Below are positions 1 through 10,225 of a stretch of DNA of 47,059 bases, piece after piece. Numbering within the stretch: the first letter of the stretch is position 1; every line of letters starts with the position of its first letter. Location of the stretch: assembly GCA_005116965.1 (NCBI GenBank), contig SWDG01000027.1, positions 68,501-115,559 of the forward strand. The letters are read 5' to 3'. Source of the stretch: Nitrospira sp. Its GTDB lineage: Bacteria > Nitrospirota > Nitrospiria > Nitrospirales > Nitrospiraceae. A program made the translations under genes and the position numbers. The notes beneath the pieces were generated by a model. That model did not search any database. It worked only from the letters and a program-made list of their open reading frames with translations, and was not told the DNA's origin.

Positions 1-567
1 CAAGAGGAGGTGCGGGTCCAGCCAGTTGACGTATATGTTTCAGGTTTCGGTGGCTACTCACTTCCTTTCAATACAGATGTTTCGTCAGGTGGGTTTACAG
101 TGCAGGACGTAGAACTTGAAAATTCTCCGTCATTTGGCGGGAAGATCGGGCTATGGGTCACCGCACCCAGAAAGACACTGGGAATTGACATAGGGGCAGA
201 GATCAACGTCACTCACTTTGATCCTGATCCGACAATGAATGCCACATACTTTGGCGTCAATCTTATGGCCCGCCTACCGATGGGTGTTGGACCGGAGCTT
301 CCTAACGGAAGATGGTTCCCTTATGTTGGACTCGGCGGAGGAGCGCAGCGGCTTAGCGTTGAAGTATTAGGGTTCAAGGAGGGCAATACGGTTACGGCCT
401 TCCAGGGACTTGGGGGAGTCAAAGTGTTTTTGTTCAAGCACGTTGCTGTGTTCGCAGAGGGAAAATTTACACATGCGTCGCACAGGCAGGTGTTTCATGG
501 GTTTAGCCCAGTCGATTTTACCGTGAATGCTGTCCATGGGGTCGGAGGGTTGTCTCTACACTTCTGA
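1..567 (+). CDS. Outer-membrane beta-barrel protein, C-terminal part (partial at window edge)
   Basis: The frame is open from base 1 and ends with TGA at 565-567, so the true start probably lies upstream. The GTG at position 10 has no properly spaced ribosome site. The ~187 visible residues alternate polar and hydrophobic positions in short glycine-rich strands (YVSGFGGYSLPF, FPYVGLGGGAQRL, VAVFAEGKFTH, VGGLSLHF) and finish on a terminal Phe, the usual signature of small outer-membrane barrels recognised by the BAM machinery. This pattern fits the 8-strand OmpA/OmpW-like porin-family fold. No ligand or transport substrate can be inferred. A hairpin terminator follows directly. Confidence 0.6.
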   Translation, partial: QEEVRVQPVDVYVSGFGGYSLPFNTDVSSGGFTVQDVELENSPSFGGKIGLWVTAPRKTLGIDIGAEINVTHFDPDPTMNATYFGVNLMARLPMGVGPELPNGRWFPYVGLGGGAQRLSVEVLGFKEGNTVTAFQGLGGVKVFLFKHVAVFAEGKFTHASHRQVFHGFSPVDFTVNAVHGVGGLSLHF

Positions 568-578
568 TACACGCATAG

Positions 579-623
579 AGCGGATGGGAGTATGAGAATT
601 CATGACTCTCATTCTCATCCGCT
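579..623 (+). terminator. Imperfect hairpin after the barrel gene
   Basis: AGCGGATG (579-586) pairs with CATCCGCT (616-623). An inner ATGAGA/TCTCAT helix follows across a small asymmetric loop. It begins 12 nt past the stop codon and is followed by the pyrimidine-rich TCTCTATACTTCTCC. There is no strict T-run, so it is a likely but imperfect intrinsic terminator. Confidence 0.45.
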
Positions 624-753
624 TCTCTATACTTCTCCGCTAACCTTTTCTTGCGATTGCCATTTATGCCAGAGAGTCGTAGCCTTTTGTGGCTGGATAT
701 ACATATCTCCATTGTCCTTACTCAAACGGCCCTCGGCTATGTATCAGAGAGCA

Positions 754-1380
754 ATGTGTTCTTATATAAAAAGAATTATGCTGAGCTTTCTATTTCTGGG
801 AGATATGATTGTTCTGTCCTCAGTGCCGGGTTCGGCTCAGCAAGAGTTTTCGTTTACGTCGGTCGAAAAGGGGGTACTCCTGGTCGCCAGTCCCTCACTG
901 AGTGATCCCAACTTCCATCAGAGTGTTCTCCTCATTGTCGAACACGGGCGAGGCGGGACAGTCGGCCTCATTCTGAACCGCCCCACGAATGTGCTCGTGT
1001 CCGAAGCCTTGCCGGATTTTACTGTACTGAAGCAAACCATCCACCGATTGTTTGCCGGGGGGCCGGTCGAGCGAACGCAGCTGGTCTTGCTGTTCCGACT
1101 CACGCAGCTCCTGCCTGATACACGACAGATCGTCGATGGAATCTACGTGGGCACACCTCGCGTCCTGGAACGTATCATGACTCAGCCCAAACCGAGCGAG
1201 GCCTTCCGTGCGTTTTCCGGATTCGCAGGATGGGCACCTGGGCAGCTCGAACATGAAATGCGTGACGGGACGTGGGGTGTCTTGCCAAAGAATTCGTTTG
1301 ATATCTTTGACGAAGATTCAACTACCCTCTGGCCAGACTGCATAACCCGCTTGCAGGTTTCCCGGAGCATTTCCTATTGA
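754..1380 (+). CDS. YqgE/AlgH family (UPF0301) protein with an apparent signal peptide
   Basis: The mature part (about residue 30 on) has the YqgE/AlgH family layout: an opening GVLLVASPSLSDPNFHQSVL, then VGLILNRPT, the GGPV turn, and FSGFAGWAPGQLEHE followed by W. The family's biochemical role is unsettled; AlgH was first described as an alginate regulator in Pseudomonas. YqgE proteins are usually cytoplasmic. Here the conserved domain is preceded by a basic stretch (YIKR) and a hydrophobic run ending PGSAQQ, which looks like an export signal. In-frame ATGs exist at 739, 754 and 778, and the open frame reaches back to 592 inside the preceding terminator. I chose 754 because it gives a compact signal peptide, but no start has a good ribosome site. 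Confidence 0.7.
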   Translation: MCSYIKRIMLSFLFLGDMIVLSSVPGSAQQEFSFTSVEKGVLLVASPSLSDPNFHQSVLLIVEHGRGGTVGLILNRPTNVLVSEALPDFTVLKQTIHRLFAGGPVERTQLVLLFRLTQLLPDTRQIVDGIYVGTPRVLERIMTQPKPSEAFRAFSGFAGWAPGQLEHEMRDGTWGVLPKNSFDIFDEDSTTLWPDCITRLQVSRSISY

Positions 1381-1502
1381 CTGATTGTTCCCACCTTTAG
1401 TAAGGCTGCAAAAGGCTCATTGGCGAAGCGAGGTATTGATGGATGATCCTCTGGTACATAGAGCTCGATTCAGCACATGGCTGACTTTTGTGAGACATGT
1501 AC

Positions 1503-1533
1503 TTGACACGTCCCGATAATATTTTCGTAGAAT
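1503..1533 (+). promoter_or_regulatory. Possible sigma-70 promoter upstream of the ATP-grasp gene
   Basis: A perfect TTGACA (1503-1508) is followed after 19 nt by TAGAAT (1528-1533). The spacer is longer than the optimal 17 nt. The implied 5' leader is ~110 nt. The rest of the 1381-1652 gap shows no recognisable feature. Confidence 0.35.
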
Positions 1534-1652
1534 TAGGAGGGGTCTCCGTCTTGGGTACCTCTCAAATGGTTCTTGCCAGTATTTGAAGGCGGAGTTGCGT
1601 ATCTAAGAGCACAGTAGTGTGAAGCTGAGATGCTGTGAAAGGGTGGTGAGAA

Positions 1653-2591
1653 ATGGCAGTTCCTGTCCAAACAACCTCAATCGAAGGACTTCGCGCACGG
1701 TTACGAGATACGTGGTTGCACGATCTCGTCAAACAATACCGAGAGATCAAGCGCCAAATCATGCGTCGGTCCGAAGGTGAAGCCTTTTTGTTGCGTCGCT
1801 ATGCTCGGATTCATGGCAAACCGCTCAATCTGACGACTCCTCAGACTTTTACCGAGAAGCTGTTCTGGCGGATGATTACTTGGAATCGGGGAGGAATGCC
1901 CCCGCGGTTTCGGGAACTGTCCGATAAGTATGCGGTGCGCGCCCATGTGGCGAGCACGGTGGGGCCCGACTATTTGATCCCGCTTCTCTGGCAGGGGGAG
2001 GACCCTCGCCAGATTCCGTTTGAAAGGCTGCGGACGAAGTATGTGATCAAGCCGAGCCACGCAAGCGAACGGGTGATCGTGGTCGACGAACCGCCGGATC
2101 GAGTCGATATCATTCGGAAAGTGTCGGGATGGTTGGCCGAAGATTATTATTGGCGCGGGCGAGAGTACCAATACTATCAAGTTAAACCGCGAATCATGAT
2201 TGAGGAATGCTTGACCGATCAAGATGGGGGTTTACCACTCGACTATAAGATCTACTGTTTCAACGGGACGCCGGAGCTTATTTGGATTCGTAATCATGCG
2301 CACGACATCAGCCCATTCTTCGACTCTGTATGGAATTTACTTGAGCTTTCCTGCGAGGAAGGTACGGCACGACCGTGGATACCGAAGCCGACCAATCTTG
2401 ACGAGATGATTGCCGTCGCCGCGAAACTGTCGACCGGGTTCGGGCACGTCCGCGTCGATTTATACAATGTCAACAAGCGGGTTTATTTTGGTGAGTTGAC
2501 CTTTACAACTAAGGCGGGTCAATTAAAATTCGACCCCGACCATTGGGATATGAAGCTCGGAGAGAAATGGGATCTGTCACTGGACCACTGA
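1653..2591 (+). CDS. TupA-like ATP-grasp protein
   Basis: This 312-residue protein matches the TupA-like ATP-grasp pattern often found in polysaccharide loci: PLNLTTPQTFTEKLFWR near residue 55, the KYAVRAHV block, KYVIKPSHASE (nucleotide-binding lysine region), IEECL, LDYKIYCFNG and a late acidic metal-binding segment (HVRVDLYNV, YFGELTFTTKAG). TupA itself adds glutamyl-glucuronate units to teichuronopeptide. Here ligation of an amino or acidic group to a cell-surface glycan is only inferred from the family. The start ATG follows a GGTGGTGAG Shine-Dalgarno-like stretch. The gene is monocistronic, with no glycosyltransferases next to it. Confidence 0.75.
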   Translation: MAVPVQTTSIEGLRARLRDTWLHDLVKQYREIKRQIMRRSEGEAFLLRRYARIHGKPLNLTTPQTFTEKLFWRMITWNRGGMPPRFRELSDKYAVRAHVASTVGPDYLIPLLWQGEDPRQIPFERLRTKYVIKPSHASERVIVVDEPPDRVDIIRKVSGWLAEDYYWRGREYQYYQVKPRIMIEECLTDQDGGLPLDYKIYCFNGTPELIWIRNHAHDISPFFDSVWNLLELSCEEGTARPWIPKPTNLDEMIAVAAKLSTGFGHVRVDLYNVNKRVYFGELTFTTKAGQLKFDPDHWDMKLGEKWDLSLDH

Positions 2592-3401
2592 GGACCCGCA
2601 TCGATCTCTTGAGGGCTCATCCGTTGATCCACGGATGTAATCGCTGATATCCCGGTGCATCTAGCCAGTGCTGACAGCTTTCCGATCGGAATGATTGTAA
2701 CCGCTGTCTGCTTCCGTAGGGGTTTGATCGAAGCGGTTCACCCTCGCGACATGCATAAACGCTTTCCCGTCTTGGAAGCCCAGCACATACCGTTCGAATA
2801 GGACGGGAGATCGACCCGATGCTTATGAACGTGGTTTCGGCGAGGGGCGGCGTCTCTAACCCTGTCTTCTTCAGCACGCCAGGCTTCTACCTCAAGATTG
2901 CTCTGAGCCTTTGCCCTCCGCCGCCGGCACCAGACAATCCGGAATGTCACGGGATTGGATGTAGCGTCCCTGGCGTCCTCCTTTGTTGATAGGTCTGAAC
3001 TGGCCACATTCCAGAATTGGGCAAGGAGGGTGCCAAAGGGGAATGACTTAGCCAGCTTTATTTGTTTGTCAACTGGACTAGTCTGGTTTTCAATTAGGTT
3101 CCGAAGTGGCTGCCGTTCGTCGGGGAGACTCCGTAAAGATTCAAAACAGTCCTGCATTTCGGCTTCGGGCCTGGGGCACGAACGACGGGGCCAGCTTCCC
3201 AATATGACGCCAAACATGACACGCCCTGCCGAGGTGGTGCCCAGTATGGTGTTCAGCCACTGGGAAGACGACCTGATCACAGAGGAGCATCAATCGTCCA
3301 AAACGAAGATGGCGGCGCTGTTGGCGGTCTGGAAGACCAAGCAGGGATGGGATTCCTGACCGCGCTCAATCCAGCCTGCATGAGTTGAAGCCATCCAGTT
3401 T
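2592..3401. other. ~810-nt stretch without a convincing gene
   Basis: Both strands carry open frames of 130-180 codons here, but they start at weak TTG/GTG codons, lack ribosome sites and have no recognisable motif. The most protein-like piece is a minus-strand segment at 2661-2822, listed separately. No terminator, repeat or RNA gene stands out. I read the stretch as spacer with decayed coding sequence. Confidence 0.4.
2661..2822 (-). pseudogene. Possible decayed C-terminal gene fragment
   Basis: On the minus strand this frame reads a plausible C-terminal segment (VLFERYVLGFQDGKAF, then VARVNRFDQTPTEADSG) with a TAG stop at 2661-2663. An in-frame TAA lies immediately upstream, and another frame carries the plausible preceding segment (TTFISIGSISR), so a frameshifted remnant is possible. 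I do not recognise a family. Chance open reading is the alternative. Confidence 0.2.
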
Positions 3402-4283
3402 TCACCTCACAGAGTGACATGCATCGAAGAACGTTGTGATGTCTTCCACGACCGGGACTCTCTGTCGGTTCCACCATGACAGGGCTCCGATGAGATCGGT
3501 GTGATCAGCATTCGGATAGACGCGTGATCGTACACAGCCGCCTCGTTGCTTGATGCGTTGCTCCAGCTTCTGGAGATTGGCGTATTTCACCGCCTGATCC
3601 TTGTCGCCGTATAAAAGTAGCATCGGTGGTTGCGTGCCGTCGATAAATGTGGGGACCTGCATATTCGGGTAGTTCGATGCTGGGCCGAACATGTCTTCCA
3701 GATCTGGCTCGTCGGGAGTAAAAGCGTAGGGACCGGCGAGACCAGCGAAATCATGAATGGCCAGCGAGCGATCTTTTCCCTCGTTGGCAAGGTACTGAGA
3801 ATCGGCCGCGAGCAACGCGCCGATATGAGCACCGGCGGAATGTCCCACGACATGGATCCGCGTAGGATTGCCGTGTCGCTCAGCGATATGATCAATGACC
3901 CACCCAAGTGCTTTTGCACCATCCTCTACAAATGCGGGGAAGCGGACCTGGGGATACTTCCGGTAATCGGGAATGACGACGATAAAGCCCTGCTGTGTGA
4001 AGGTTGCAGCGACAAACCGATAATCTTCCTTGGCTCCGTAGGTCCAGCGCCCACCATAAAAAAAGACGATGACATCCAGTTGCTTGTCTTTTGGATTGAC
4101 AGGAACATACAGGTCGAGCTTTTGCGATGGCTCAGGGCCATAAGGCTGATCATGCTGAACAGTCATCTCGACCAAGTGGGTGGGAAGATTGGCGGCTGTG
4201 AATGCCGCTTGAGTACAGGCAGACATTAGAAACAGGGGGGCAAGGAGCAGGATTCTGGAGCATCGGTCTTTCAAGTCATCCAT
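3402..4283 (-). CDS. Lipoprotein alpha/beta hydrolase (esterase family)
   Basis: Residues 1-25 form a lipoprotein signal with a lipobox-like LFLMSAC, so the mature enzyme should be membrane anchored. The hydrolase core shows FFYGGRW where esterases usually have an HGG oxyanion motif, the nucleophile elbow GHSAG, the acid in LLYGDKDQ and the base in NADHTD. These make a complete Ser-Asp-His triad in the order used by hormone-sensitive-lipase/BD-FAE-like carboxylesterases. The substrate is unknown. The frame extends 5 codons further to a TTG at 4298, but the ATG at 4283 gives a more natural signal peptide. The gene stands alone, divergent from the pyr operon. Confidence 0.75.
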   Translation of the reverse strand: MDDLKDRCSRILLLAPLFLMSACTQAAFTAANLPTHLVEMTVQHDQPYGPEPSQKLDLYVPVNPKDKQLDVIVFFYGGRWTYGAKEDYRFVAATFTQQGFIVVIPDYRKYPQVRFPAFVEDGAKALGWVIDHIAERHGNPTRIHVVGHSAGAHIGALLAADSQYLANEGKDRSLAIHDFAGLAGPYAFTPDEPDLEDMFGPASNYPNMQVPTFIDGTQPPMLLLYGDKDQAVKYANLQKLEQRIKQRGGCVRSRVYPNADHTDLIGALSWWNRQRVPVVEDITTFFDACHSVR

Positions 4284-4415
4284 CGGATATGGTCTCAAAT
4301 CGTTCTCACTAAGGCAGAAGGCAACTGTTTATAGCATGGGTTGATCGCGAAGGACTCCTGCACGTCAATAGCTCGTAGGGTAACTCCTAAACTGCTTTGT
4401 GCTGTCTTCAAGAAG

Positions 4416-4444
4416 TTGACAGGGTTTGGGGATTCCAGTAGGAT
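4416..4444 (+). promoter_or_regulatory. Promoter of the pyr operon
   Basis: TTGACA (4416-4421) and TAGGAT (4439-4444) are separated by exactly 17 nt, a good sigma-70 arrangement. The predicted start near 4451 places the PyrR-binding loop at the very beginning of the transcript. Confidence 0.7.
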
Positions 4445-4459
4445 GACGAAACCTTTAAT

Positions 4460-4479
4460 GCCCATCCAGTGAGGTGGGC
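4460..4479 (+). promoter_or_regulatory. PyrR-binding RNA loop (anti-antiterminator)
   Basis: GCCCATC (4460-4466) pairs with GGTGGGC (4473-4479). The apical region reads ATCCAGTGAGGT, which fits the PyrR recognition consensus ARUCCNGNGAGGYU at all positions but the outermost two. PyrR bound to UMP stabilises this loop. The downstream part, GTGAG (4469-4473) with AAGG (4480-4483), can instead pair with the 5' arm of the terminator at 4528-4537, giving the classic choice between attenuation and read-through. Confidence 0.75.
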
Positions 4480-4495
4480 AAGGAGCCAATCATGA

Positions 4496-5173
<678 letters not shown>

Positions 5174-5186
5174 AGCGGAGGATCCC

Positions 5187-6110
5187 ATGAGCCTCAAGCG
5201 CAAAGATCTGCTGAGCCTCGCGTCATTGTCTGTGGATGAGATCATGCTCGTCCTGGAGACGGCAGATTCCTTCAAGGAAGTGACCGGGCGCGAAATCAAA
5301 AAAGTGCCGGCTCTCCGAGGCAAGACCGTCGTGAATCTTTTCTTTGAGCCGAGCACCAGAACGCGTACGTCCTTCGAATTGGCGGCCAAGCGACTGAGCG
5401 CCGATGTGATTAACTTTTCTCCCTCCTCCAGCAGTGTGGTGAAGGGAGAAACATTGCTCGATACCGCGCGGAACATCGAAGCCATGCAGGCGGACATCAT
5501 CGTCCTCCGCCACTCCTCGGCCGGCGCCGCCGAAACCCTGGCGCATGGCGTCAAGTCATCCGTCATTAACGCGGGAGATGGATGGCATGAGCACCCGACG
5601 CAGGCGTTACTCGATCTCTACACGATCCGGCAACGAGGCATGAATTTCAATGGTCTGCGCGTGGCCATTGTGGGAGATGTGTCGCATAGCCGCGTCGCTC
5701 GATCGAACATTTATGCGCTCATCAAACTGGGCGCCGAGGTGCGTCTGGTGGGGCCGCCAACGATGATGCCGAGTTGTGTGGAGAAACTAGGCCCGACAGT
5801 TTACTGCAACATGGATGAAGGTTTGCGCGGCGTACATGTGATCATGATGCTCCGGCTGCAGTTGGAGCGGCAGGGACGCGCGCAGTTTCCGACGATCCGG
5901 GAATACTCAAGGCTCTATGGCTTGACTGCGGAGCGAGTGCGGCTGGCCGACGCCGGCGCGATCGTGATGCACCCGGGACCGATCAATCGAGGAGTGGAAA
6001 TCGCACCGGATGTCGCCGATAGTTTGTCCTCGGTGATTCTCGACCAGGTGGCCAACGGCGTCGCAGTACGCATGGGGATTCTGTATCTCATGTCCGGAGC
6101 GAATTCCTAA
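5187..6110 (+). CDS. pyrB: Aspartate carbamoyltransferase catalytic subunit
   Basis: PyrB makes N-carbamoyl-aspartate from carbamoyl phosphate and aspartate, the committed pyrimidine step. The 307-residue protein has the carbamoyl-phosphate motif STRTRTSFE (about residue 56), [21 protein letters not shown], the aspartate-domain [12 protein letters not shown] and [12 protein letters not shown] near the end. The length is typical of catalytic chains that work without PyrI, and no pyrI lies nearby. A GGAGG ribosome site precedes the ATG, 13 nt after pyrR. Aspartate carbamoyltransferase and class-I dihydroorotase form a joint complex in Aquifex, and the adjacency to pyrC would allow the same here. 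Confidence 0.95.
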   Translation: MSLKRKDLLSLASLSVDEIMLVLETADSFKEVTGREIKKVPALRGKTVVNLFFEPSTRTRTSFELAAKRLSADVINFSPSSSSVVKGETLLDTARNIEAMQADIIVLRHSSAGAAETLAHGVKSSVINAGDGWHEHPTQALLDLYTIRQRGMNFNGLRVAIVGDVSHSRVARSNIYALIKLGAEVRLVGPPTMMPSCVEKLGPTVYCNMDEGLRGVHVIMMLRLQLERQGRAQFPTIREYSRLYGLTAERVRLADAGAIVMHPGPINRGVEIAPDVADSLSSVILDQVANGVAVRMGILYLMSGANS

Positions 6111-6219
6111 ATCTGATGTTGTGACGATCTGTCGAGTGCGTGAGGTATCGGCCGAGCTTGATATAGAGTGGGTCCCGTATCAGATCAACAGATTCTGCAA
6201 ATTTTTGAGAGGGCTTATC

Positions 6220-7506
6220 GTGTCGATTTTGATTAAGGGTGGTCGTGTCATTGATCCAGGTAAGTTTGACGGCATCGCTGATGTGCTGATCGAGAACGGT
6301 CAGATTGTCGCACTGGGGTCGAATCTTTCAGCCCCGGTCGGCGGCCGGACCATTCAGGCTACGGGGAAGCTGGTGGTACCGGGATTCGTTGATGTCCACG
6401 TCCACTTTCGAGAACCAGGATTCGAGTACAAAGAAACAATTCAGAGCGGTAGTGCTGCGGCGGTTGCGGGCGGATTTACAACGGTGTGCTGCATGCCCAA
6501 CACGAACCCGGTGAATGACAATCAAGCCGTCACAGAGTTTATCCTGGAGCGATCCCGGCTGGCGGGCCTCGCCAATGTGTTGCCGATCGGTGCCATCACG
6601 AAGGGCTCGGAAGGGAAGGAACTCGCGGAAATCGGTGATTTACGGCGGTCGGGCTGCGTGGCGATTTCTGACGATGGCAAGCCGGTTATGAACAGCCTGG
6701 TGATGCGGCGAGCAATGGAATATGCCGTGGCCTTTGATCTGACGGTCGTGGACCATTGCGAGGACCTGCATTTGGCAGAAGGCGGCTGTATGAATGAGGG
6801 GTTGATCTCAACCGAGCTGGGGTTGCCGGGGATCCCGTCAGCAGCTGAAGATGTAATGGTGGCGCGGAATCTCGCACTTTCTGAGCTGACAGGAGCTCGT
6901 TTGCATCTTGCCCATATCAGCACCACCGGGTCTGTTCGCATGGTGCGGGAGGCGAAAGCCAGGGGGATCCGCGTGACGGCCGAAGCCTGTCCTCATCACT
7001 TTACGCTGACGGAAGAACTGGTGCGCGGCTATAACACCCACGCCAAGATGAATCCCCCTCTGCGTACCTGGGCCGATGTCCAGGCGATCAAGGAGGGCTT
7101 GCGGGACGATACGATCGATGTGATTGCGACCGACCATGCCCCCCATGCGACGCAGGAGAAACAGCAGGATTTCACCGAGGCCCCATTCGGAATCGTGGGA
7201 CTTGAGACAGCGCTCCCGCTGACGTTGGGGTTGGTAGAGGAAGGGGTGCTGTCACTGGAACAAGCGATTCAGAAGCTGACCTCGGCTCCGGCTGCGGCAT
7301 TTGGACTCAAAAAAGGGACGTTGGCGGTCGGTGCCGATGCCGATATCGTCCTCATCGATCCGCAAGAATCGTGGGAAGTTGACCCGTCTAAGTTCCGATC
7401 CAAGAGCCGTAATACGCCGTTTGTGGGATGGAAAGTGAAAGGGCGAGTGAAGACGACCATTGTAGGTGGCAAGATAGTGTTCGAGAATGGCCCGGTGGAG
7501 CGGTAG
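6220..7506 (+). CDS. pyrC: Dihydroorotase, class I
   Basis: PyrC cyclises carbamoyl-aspartate to dihydroorotate. This ~428-residue amidohydrolase has the zinc motif DVHVHFREPGFEYKE, CCMPNTNP, the histidine motifs VVDHCED and HLAHIS, EACPHHFTLT and the catalytic DVIATDHAPH. I start at GTG 6220 because AGAGGG sits 8 nt upstream and the translation begins SILIKGGRVIDPG, as in the family. The frame reaches back to another GTG at 6121, which would add 33 residues with no family similarity. The 109-nt gap after pyrB contains no clear promoter or terminator, so the gene is probably co-transcribed. Confidence 0.93.
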   Translation: MSILIKGGRVIDPGKFDGIADVLIENGQIVALGSNLSAPVGGRTIQATGKLVVPGFVDVHVHFREPGFEYKETIQSGSAAAVAGGFTTVCCMPNTNPVNDNQAVTEFILERSRLAGLANVLPIGAITKGSEGKELAEIGDLRRSGCVAISDDGKPVMNSLVMRRAMEYAVAFDLTVVDHCEDLHLAEGGCMNEGLISTELGLPGIPSAAEDVMVARNLALSELTGARLHLAHISTTGSVRMVREAKARGIRVTAEACPHHFTLTEELVRGYNTHAKMNPPLRTWADVQAIKEGLRDDTIDVIATDHAPHATQEKQQDFTEAPFGIVGLETALPLTLGLVEEGVLSLEQAIQKLTSAPAAAFGLKKGTLAVGADADIVLIDPQESWEVDPSKFRSKSRNTPFVGWKVKGRVKTTIVGGKIVFENGPVER

Positions 7507-7510
7507 TGCT

Positions 7511-8032
7511 GTGCGACTGGTGCCCCGCTGGGGGATGGTCGGGTGTCTTGCTCTTGAGTGGGTCGCGCTGGCTGTCTGGGTTGGAGGCATGATCGTGCTG
7601 AGCGGAGCGGTGATCCCGGCGGTGTTCAATACATTCGGAGGACAGGATTCTGGGGGCATGTTGTTGACCCGAGCATTTGAAGGGTACCATCGGTTCGTCA
7701 TCGGATCTTGTGTGATCCTCAGCGCTGCTGTGTGGTATCGTCGGTGGAGCGGGGATCCAATGGTGGAGGTCGGTCGGAGTGAGATGATCGTCCTGGCCAT
7801 CATGGTGCTCATAGCCGGGCTCATCATGATGGTGTTGCACCCCAATGCCGTGACGCTTCAAGCCCAGGCATTCGCGACGAAAGATGAGACAGCCAAGAAA
7901 ATGGCTTTAGAGGCGCTGTTTCGTGTGCTCATGCCGATTCGGTCGTTATACATGGTGAACCTGATCTTGGGCATCGTGCTTGTCGTGATCAAAGTGAACC
8001 GTTCACTTGATCTGAATAGAAAGCAGTCGTGA
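7511..8032 (+). CDS. DUF4149-like integral membrane protein
   Basis: A small protein with four hydrophobic segments ([63 protein letters not shown]). The second half has HPNAVTLQ and a charged linker, typical of the DUF4149/TMEM205-like family, whose function is unknown. It sits between pyrC and carA. The start is uncertain: GTG 7511 has GGTGGAG 10 nt upstream, while ATG 7487 would overlap pyrC. Its stop overlaps the carA GTG in a GTGA arrangement, indicating translational coupling. Confidence 0.65.
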   Translation: MRLVPRWGMVGCLALEWVALAVWVGGMIVLSGAVIPAVFNTFGGQDSGGMLLTRAFEGYHRFVIGSCVILSAAVWYRRWSGDPMVEVGRSEMIVLAIMVLIAGLIMMVLHPNAVTLQAQAFATKDETAKKMALEALFRVLMPIRSLYMVNLILGIVLVVIKVNRSLDLNRKQS

Positions 8033-9201
8033 AAAAGGCATTACTAGCATTGGCAGACGGAACGGTGTTCGAAGGCCGCGCTCTTGGCAATGAGGGCGAA
8101 ACGGTTGGAGAAGTCGTCTTTAATACGGCGATGACCGGTTATCAAGAGATACTGACCGATCCATCCTATAAAGGACAGATCATCACGATGACCTGTCCCC
8201 ATATCGGAAACTATGGTGTCACACCTGAAGATGTAGAATCCGGTCGGTCATGGGCAGAGGGGTTTGTGGTCATGGAAGCCAGCCGTCTCGCCAGTAACTG
8301 GCGAAGCCGACAGACCCTTCAAGAGTCATTGATCGAGGCAAGAGTCGTTGGAATTGAAGGCATCGACACGAGAGCCTTGACAAGGCACTTACGCGAGCAT
8401 GGGTCACAGCAGGGAATCATCACCCATCTTGATCTCGATCTTGATCGAGCTGTGCAACGAGCCAGGCAGGCTCCCGCCATTATCGGTCGAGACTTGGCTG
8501 CTGAAGTCACCTGTGCACATCCATATGACTGGACAACGGGAACCGGAGATTGGGCACCGTTGGCAAACGCCAAGGAACGTGGACCGTCCAGGCCTTGGCG
8601 AGTTGTGGCCTATGATTTCGGTATTAAACACAACATTCTGAGACGATTGGTGGATGTCGGCTGTCAGGTGACAGTGGTGCCTGCTGCGACATCAGCAGAG
8701 ACAGTCGCGGCTCTACAGCCGGACGGCATTTTCCTTTCAAATGGACCTGGCGATCCGGAAGGCCTTCCCTATGCCGTGAAGGCAATGGAGAAACTGATCG
8801 GCCGCTATCCGATCTTTGGCATTTGCTTGGGCCATCAGATTCTCTGTTTGGCCTTTGGCCTCAAGACCTATAAGCTGAAATTTGGTCACCATGGGGCGAA
8901 TCATCCTGTGATGGATCTTCGGACGAGAAAAGTCGAAATTACGTCGCAGAACCATAATTTTGCCGTGCAGGGTCCTACATCATTCCGTGACGTACCGAAG
9001 TTTCCACCAGTGGTCGACACCCGCTATGGCAACCTGTCGCTTACCCATGTCAGCTTGAACGACTACTCGATCGAGGGGATGGCCTGTCTCGATCATCCGG
9101 TTTTTTCCGTCCAATACCACCCGGAAGCGGCACCGGGACCTCATGATGCTGCCTATTTGTTCGATGAATTCGTGCGTCTTATGGAGACTCATCATGCATA
9201 A
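8029..9201 (+). CDS. carA: Carbamoyl-phosphate synthase small subunit (glutaminase)
   Basis: CarA hydrolyses glutamine and channels ammonia to CarB for carbamoyl phosphate, used for pyrimidines and arginine. The N-terminal domain carries [20 protein letters not shown]. The class-I amidotransferase has SNGPGDP, the nucleophile cysteine in FGICLGHQ and the HPEA of the Cys-His-Glu triad. The 390-residue length is normal. The GTG start overlaps the preceding stop by 4 nt. CarB is encoded two genes downstream, separated from carA by two protease genes. Confidence 0.96.
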   Translation: MKKALLALADGTVFEGRALGNEGETVGEVVFNTAMTGYQEILTDPSYKGQIITMTCPHIGNYGVTPEDVESGRSWAEGFVVMEASRLASNWRSRQTLQESLIEARVVGIEGIDTRALTRHLREHGSQQGIITHLDLDLDRAVQRARQAPAIIGRDLAAEVTCAHPYDWTTGTGDWAPLANAKERGPSRPWRVVAYDFGIKHNILRRLVDVGCQVTVVPAATSAETVAALQPDGIFLSNGPGDPEGLPYAVKAMEKLIGRYPIFGICLGHQILCLAFGLKTYKLKFGHHGANHPVMDLRTRKVEITSQNHNFAVQGPTSFRDVPKFPPVVDTRYGNLSLTHVSLNDYSIEGMACLDHPVFSVQYHPEAAPGPHDAAYLFDEFVRLMETHHA

Positions 9202-10144
9202 CCGTGTTCTCATTGGGGTCATCGGACTGGTGCTGTCTGGATGCACGTTTAATTTCCCGCTGTTTCCAGGCCCCGGGCCTCTACAAGAAGCGCAGGTCGA
9301 CGGGACCGGAAAAGCAAAAGTGCTGTTGGTCGAAATTTCTGGAATGATTAGTTCACAGGAAAAAGATGGATTGCGACCAGCCCCCAGCATGATTGCAAGC
9401 GTAAAGGAACAGCTAACCCGGGCGGCGAAGGATGAGAACGTCAAAGCGGTCGTACTTCGTATCAACACGCCTGGGGGAACAGTGACGGCATCGGATATTA
9501 TTTATCACGAACTAAAAACGTTCAAAGCCAATCGCAAGGTCCCCATTGTGGCATCCATTATGGATCTGGGGACTTCAGGGGGCTACTATATCGCCGCCGC
9601 TGCGGACACCATACTGGCGCATCCTTCATCCGTGACCGGCAGTATCGGCGTGATTATGCTCACCATGAATGCGCGAGGGCTGTTGGAGAAAGTGGGCGTG
9701 GAGGCTACGGCTGTGACCTCGGGGCCTCGCAAAGATATGGGTTCGCCGTTTCGGACCATGACGACTGAAGAGCGTGCCATCTTTCAAGGGCTGATCGATT
9801 CGTTCTATCAGCGGTTTTTGAATGTCGTGCAGGAAGGCCGCTCTCACTTACAGATGGAGCAGATCAAACGGTTGGCTGATGGACGAATCTATACCGGAGA
9901 GCAGGCGAAGGAGGCTGGGTTGGTCGATGGGATCGGCTATCTCGAAGACGCAGTCGAATTAGCCAAGAAGAAAGCCGGTCTGACGGAAGCCCGAGTCGTG
10001 ACGTACCAACGTCCGGGTGAATACTCCAACAACATGTATTCCAAGCTTTTGGCGCCGAGTGGGCTTGCCAGTCTTGCCGATCTCGATCTCATGACAGTTG
10101 TCCGTGGGGGAACTCCCCAGTTCATGTACATGTGGATGCCATAG
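9194..10144 (+). CDS. sppA: SppA-like signal peptide peptidase (S49 family) lipoprotein
   Basis: Family S49 proteases degrade cleaved signal peptides in the membrane with a Ser/Lys dyad. Visible features are [14 protein letters not shown], the serine in [22 protein letters not shown], and the lysine in [10 protein letters not shown]. At ~316 residues it is the short, single-domain bacterial type. The N-terminus is a lipobox signal ([13 protein letters not shown]), so it is probably lipid anchored. I chose ATG 9194, which overlaps carA by 8 nt, because it begins exactly at the signal peptide; longer starts run deep into carA. Confidence 0.88.
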   Translation: MHNRVLIGVIGLVLSGCTFNFPLFPGPGPLQEAQVDGTGKAKVLLVEISGMISSQEKDGLRPAPSMIASVKEQLTRAAKDENVKAVVLRINTPGGTVTASDIIYHELKTFKANRKVPIVASIMDLGTSGGYYIAAAADTILAHPSSVTGSIGVIMLTMNARGLLEKVGVEATAVTSGPRKDMGSPFRTMTTEERAIFQGLIDSFYQRFLNVVQEGRSHLQMEQIKRLADGRIYTGEQAKEAGLVDGIGYLEDAVELAKKKAGLTEARVVTYQRPGEYSNNMYSKLLAPSGLASLADLDLMTVVRGGTPQFMYMWMP

Positions 10145-10225
10145 TGAGAGAAGGCGCCGGTCGCATGACTGGGAGTATCGAGACTGGTAAGATGATGAGA
10201 ATTGGCCTTGATCCTGAGATTCGAG

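Noticed and set aside
3630-4229. Plus-strand open frame of 199 codons opposite the lipoprotein hydrolase
   Set aside because: The minus strand has a full lipobox and catalytic triad; the plus frame has neither motif nor start signal.
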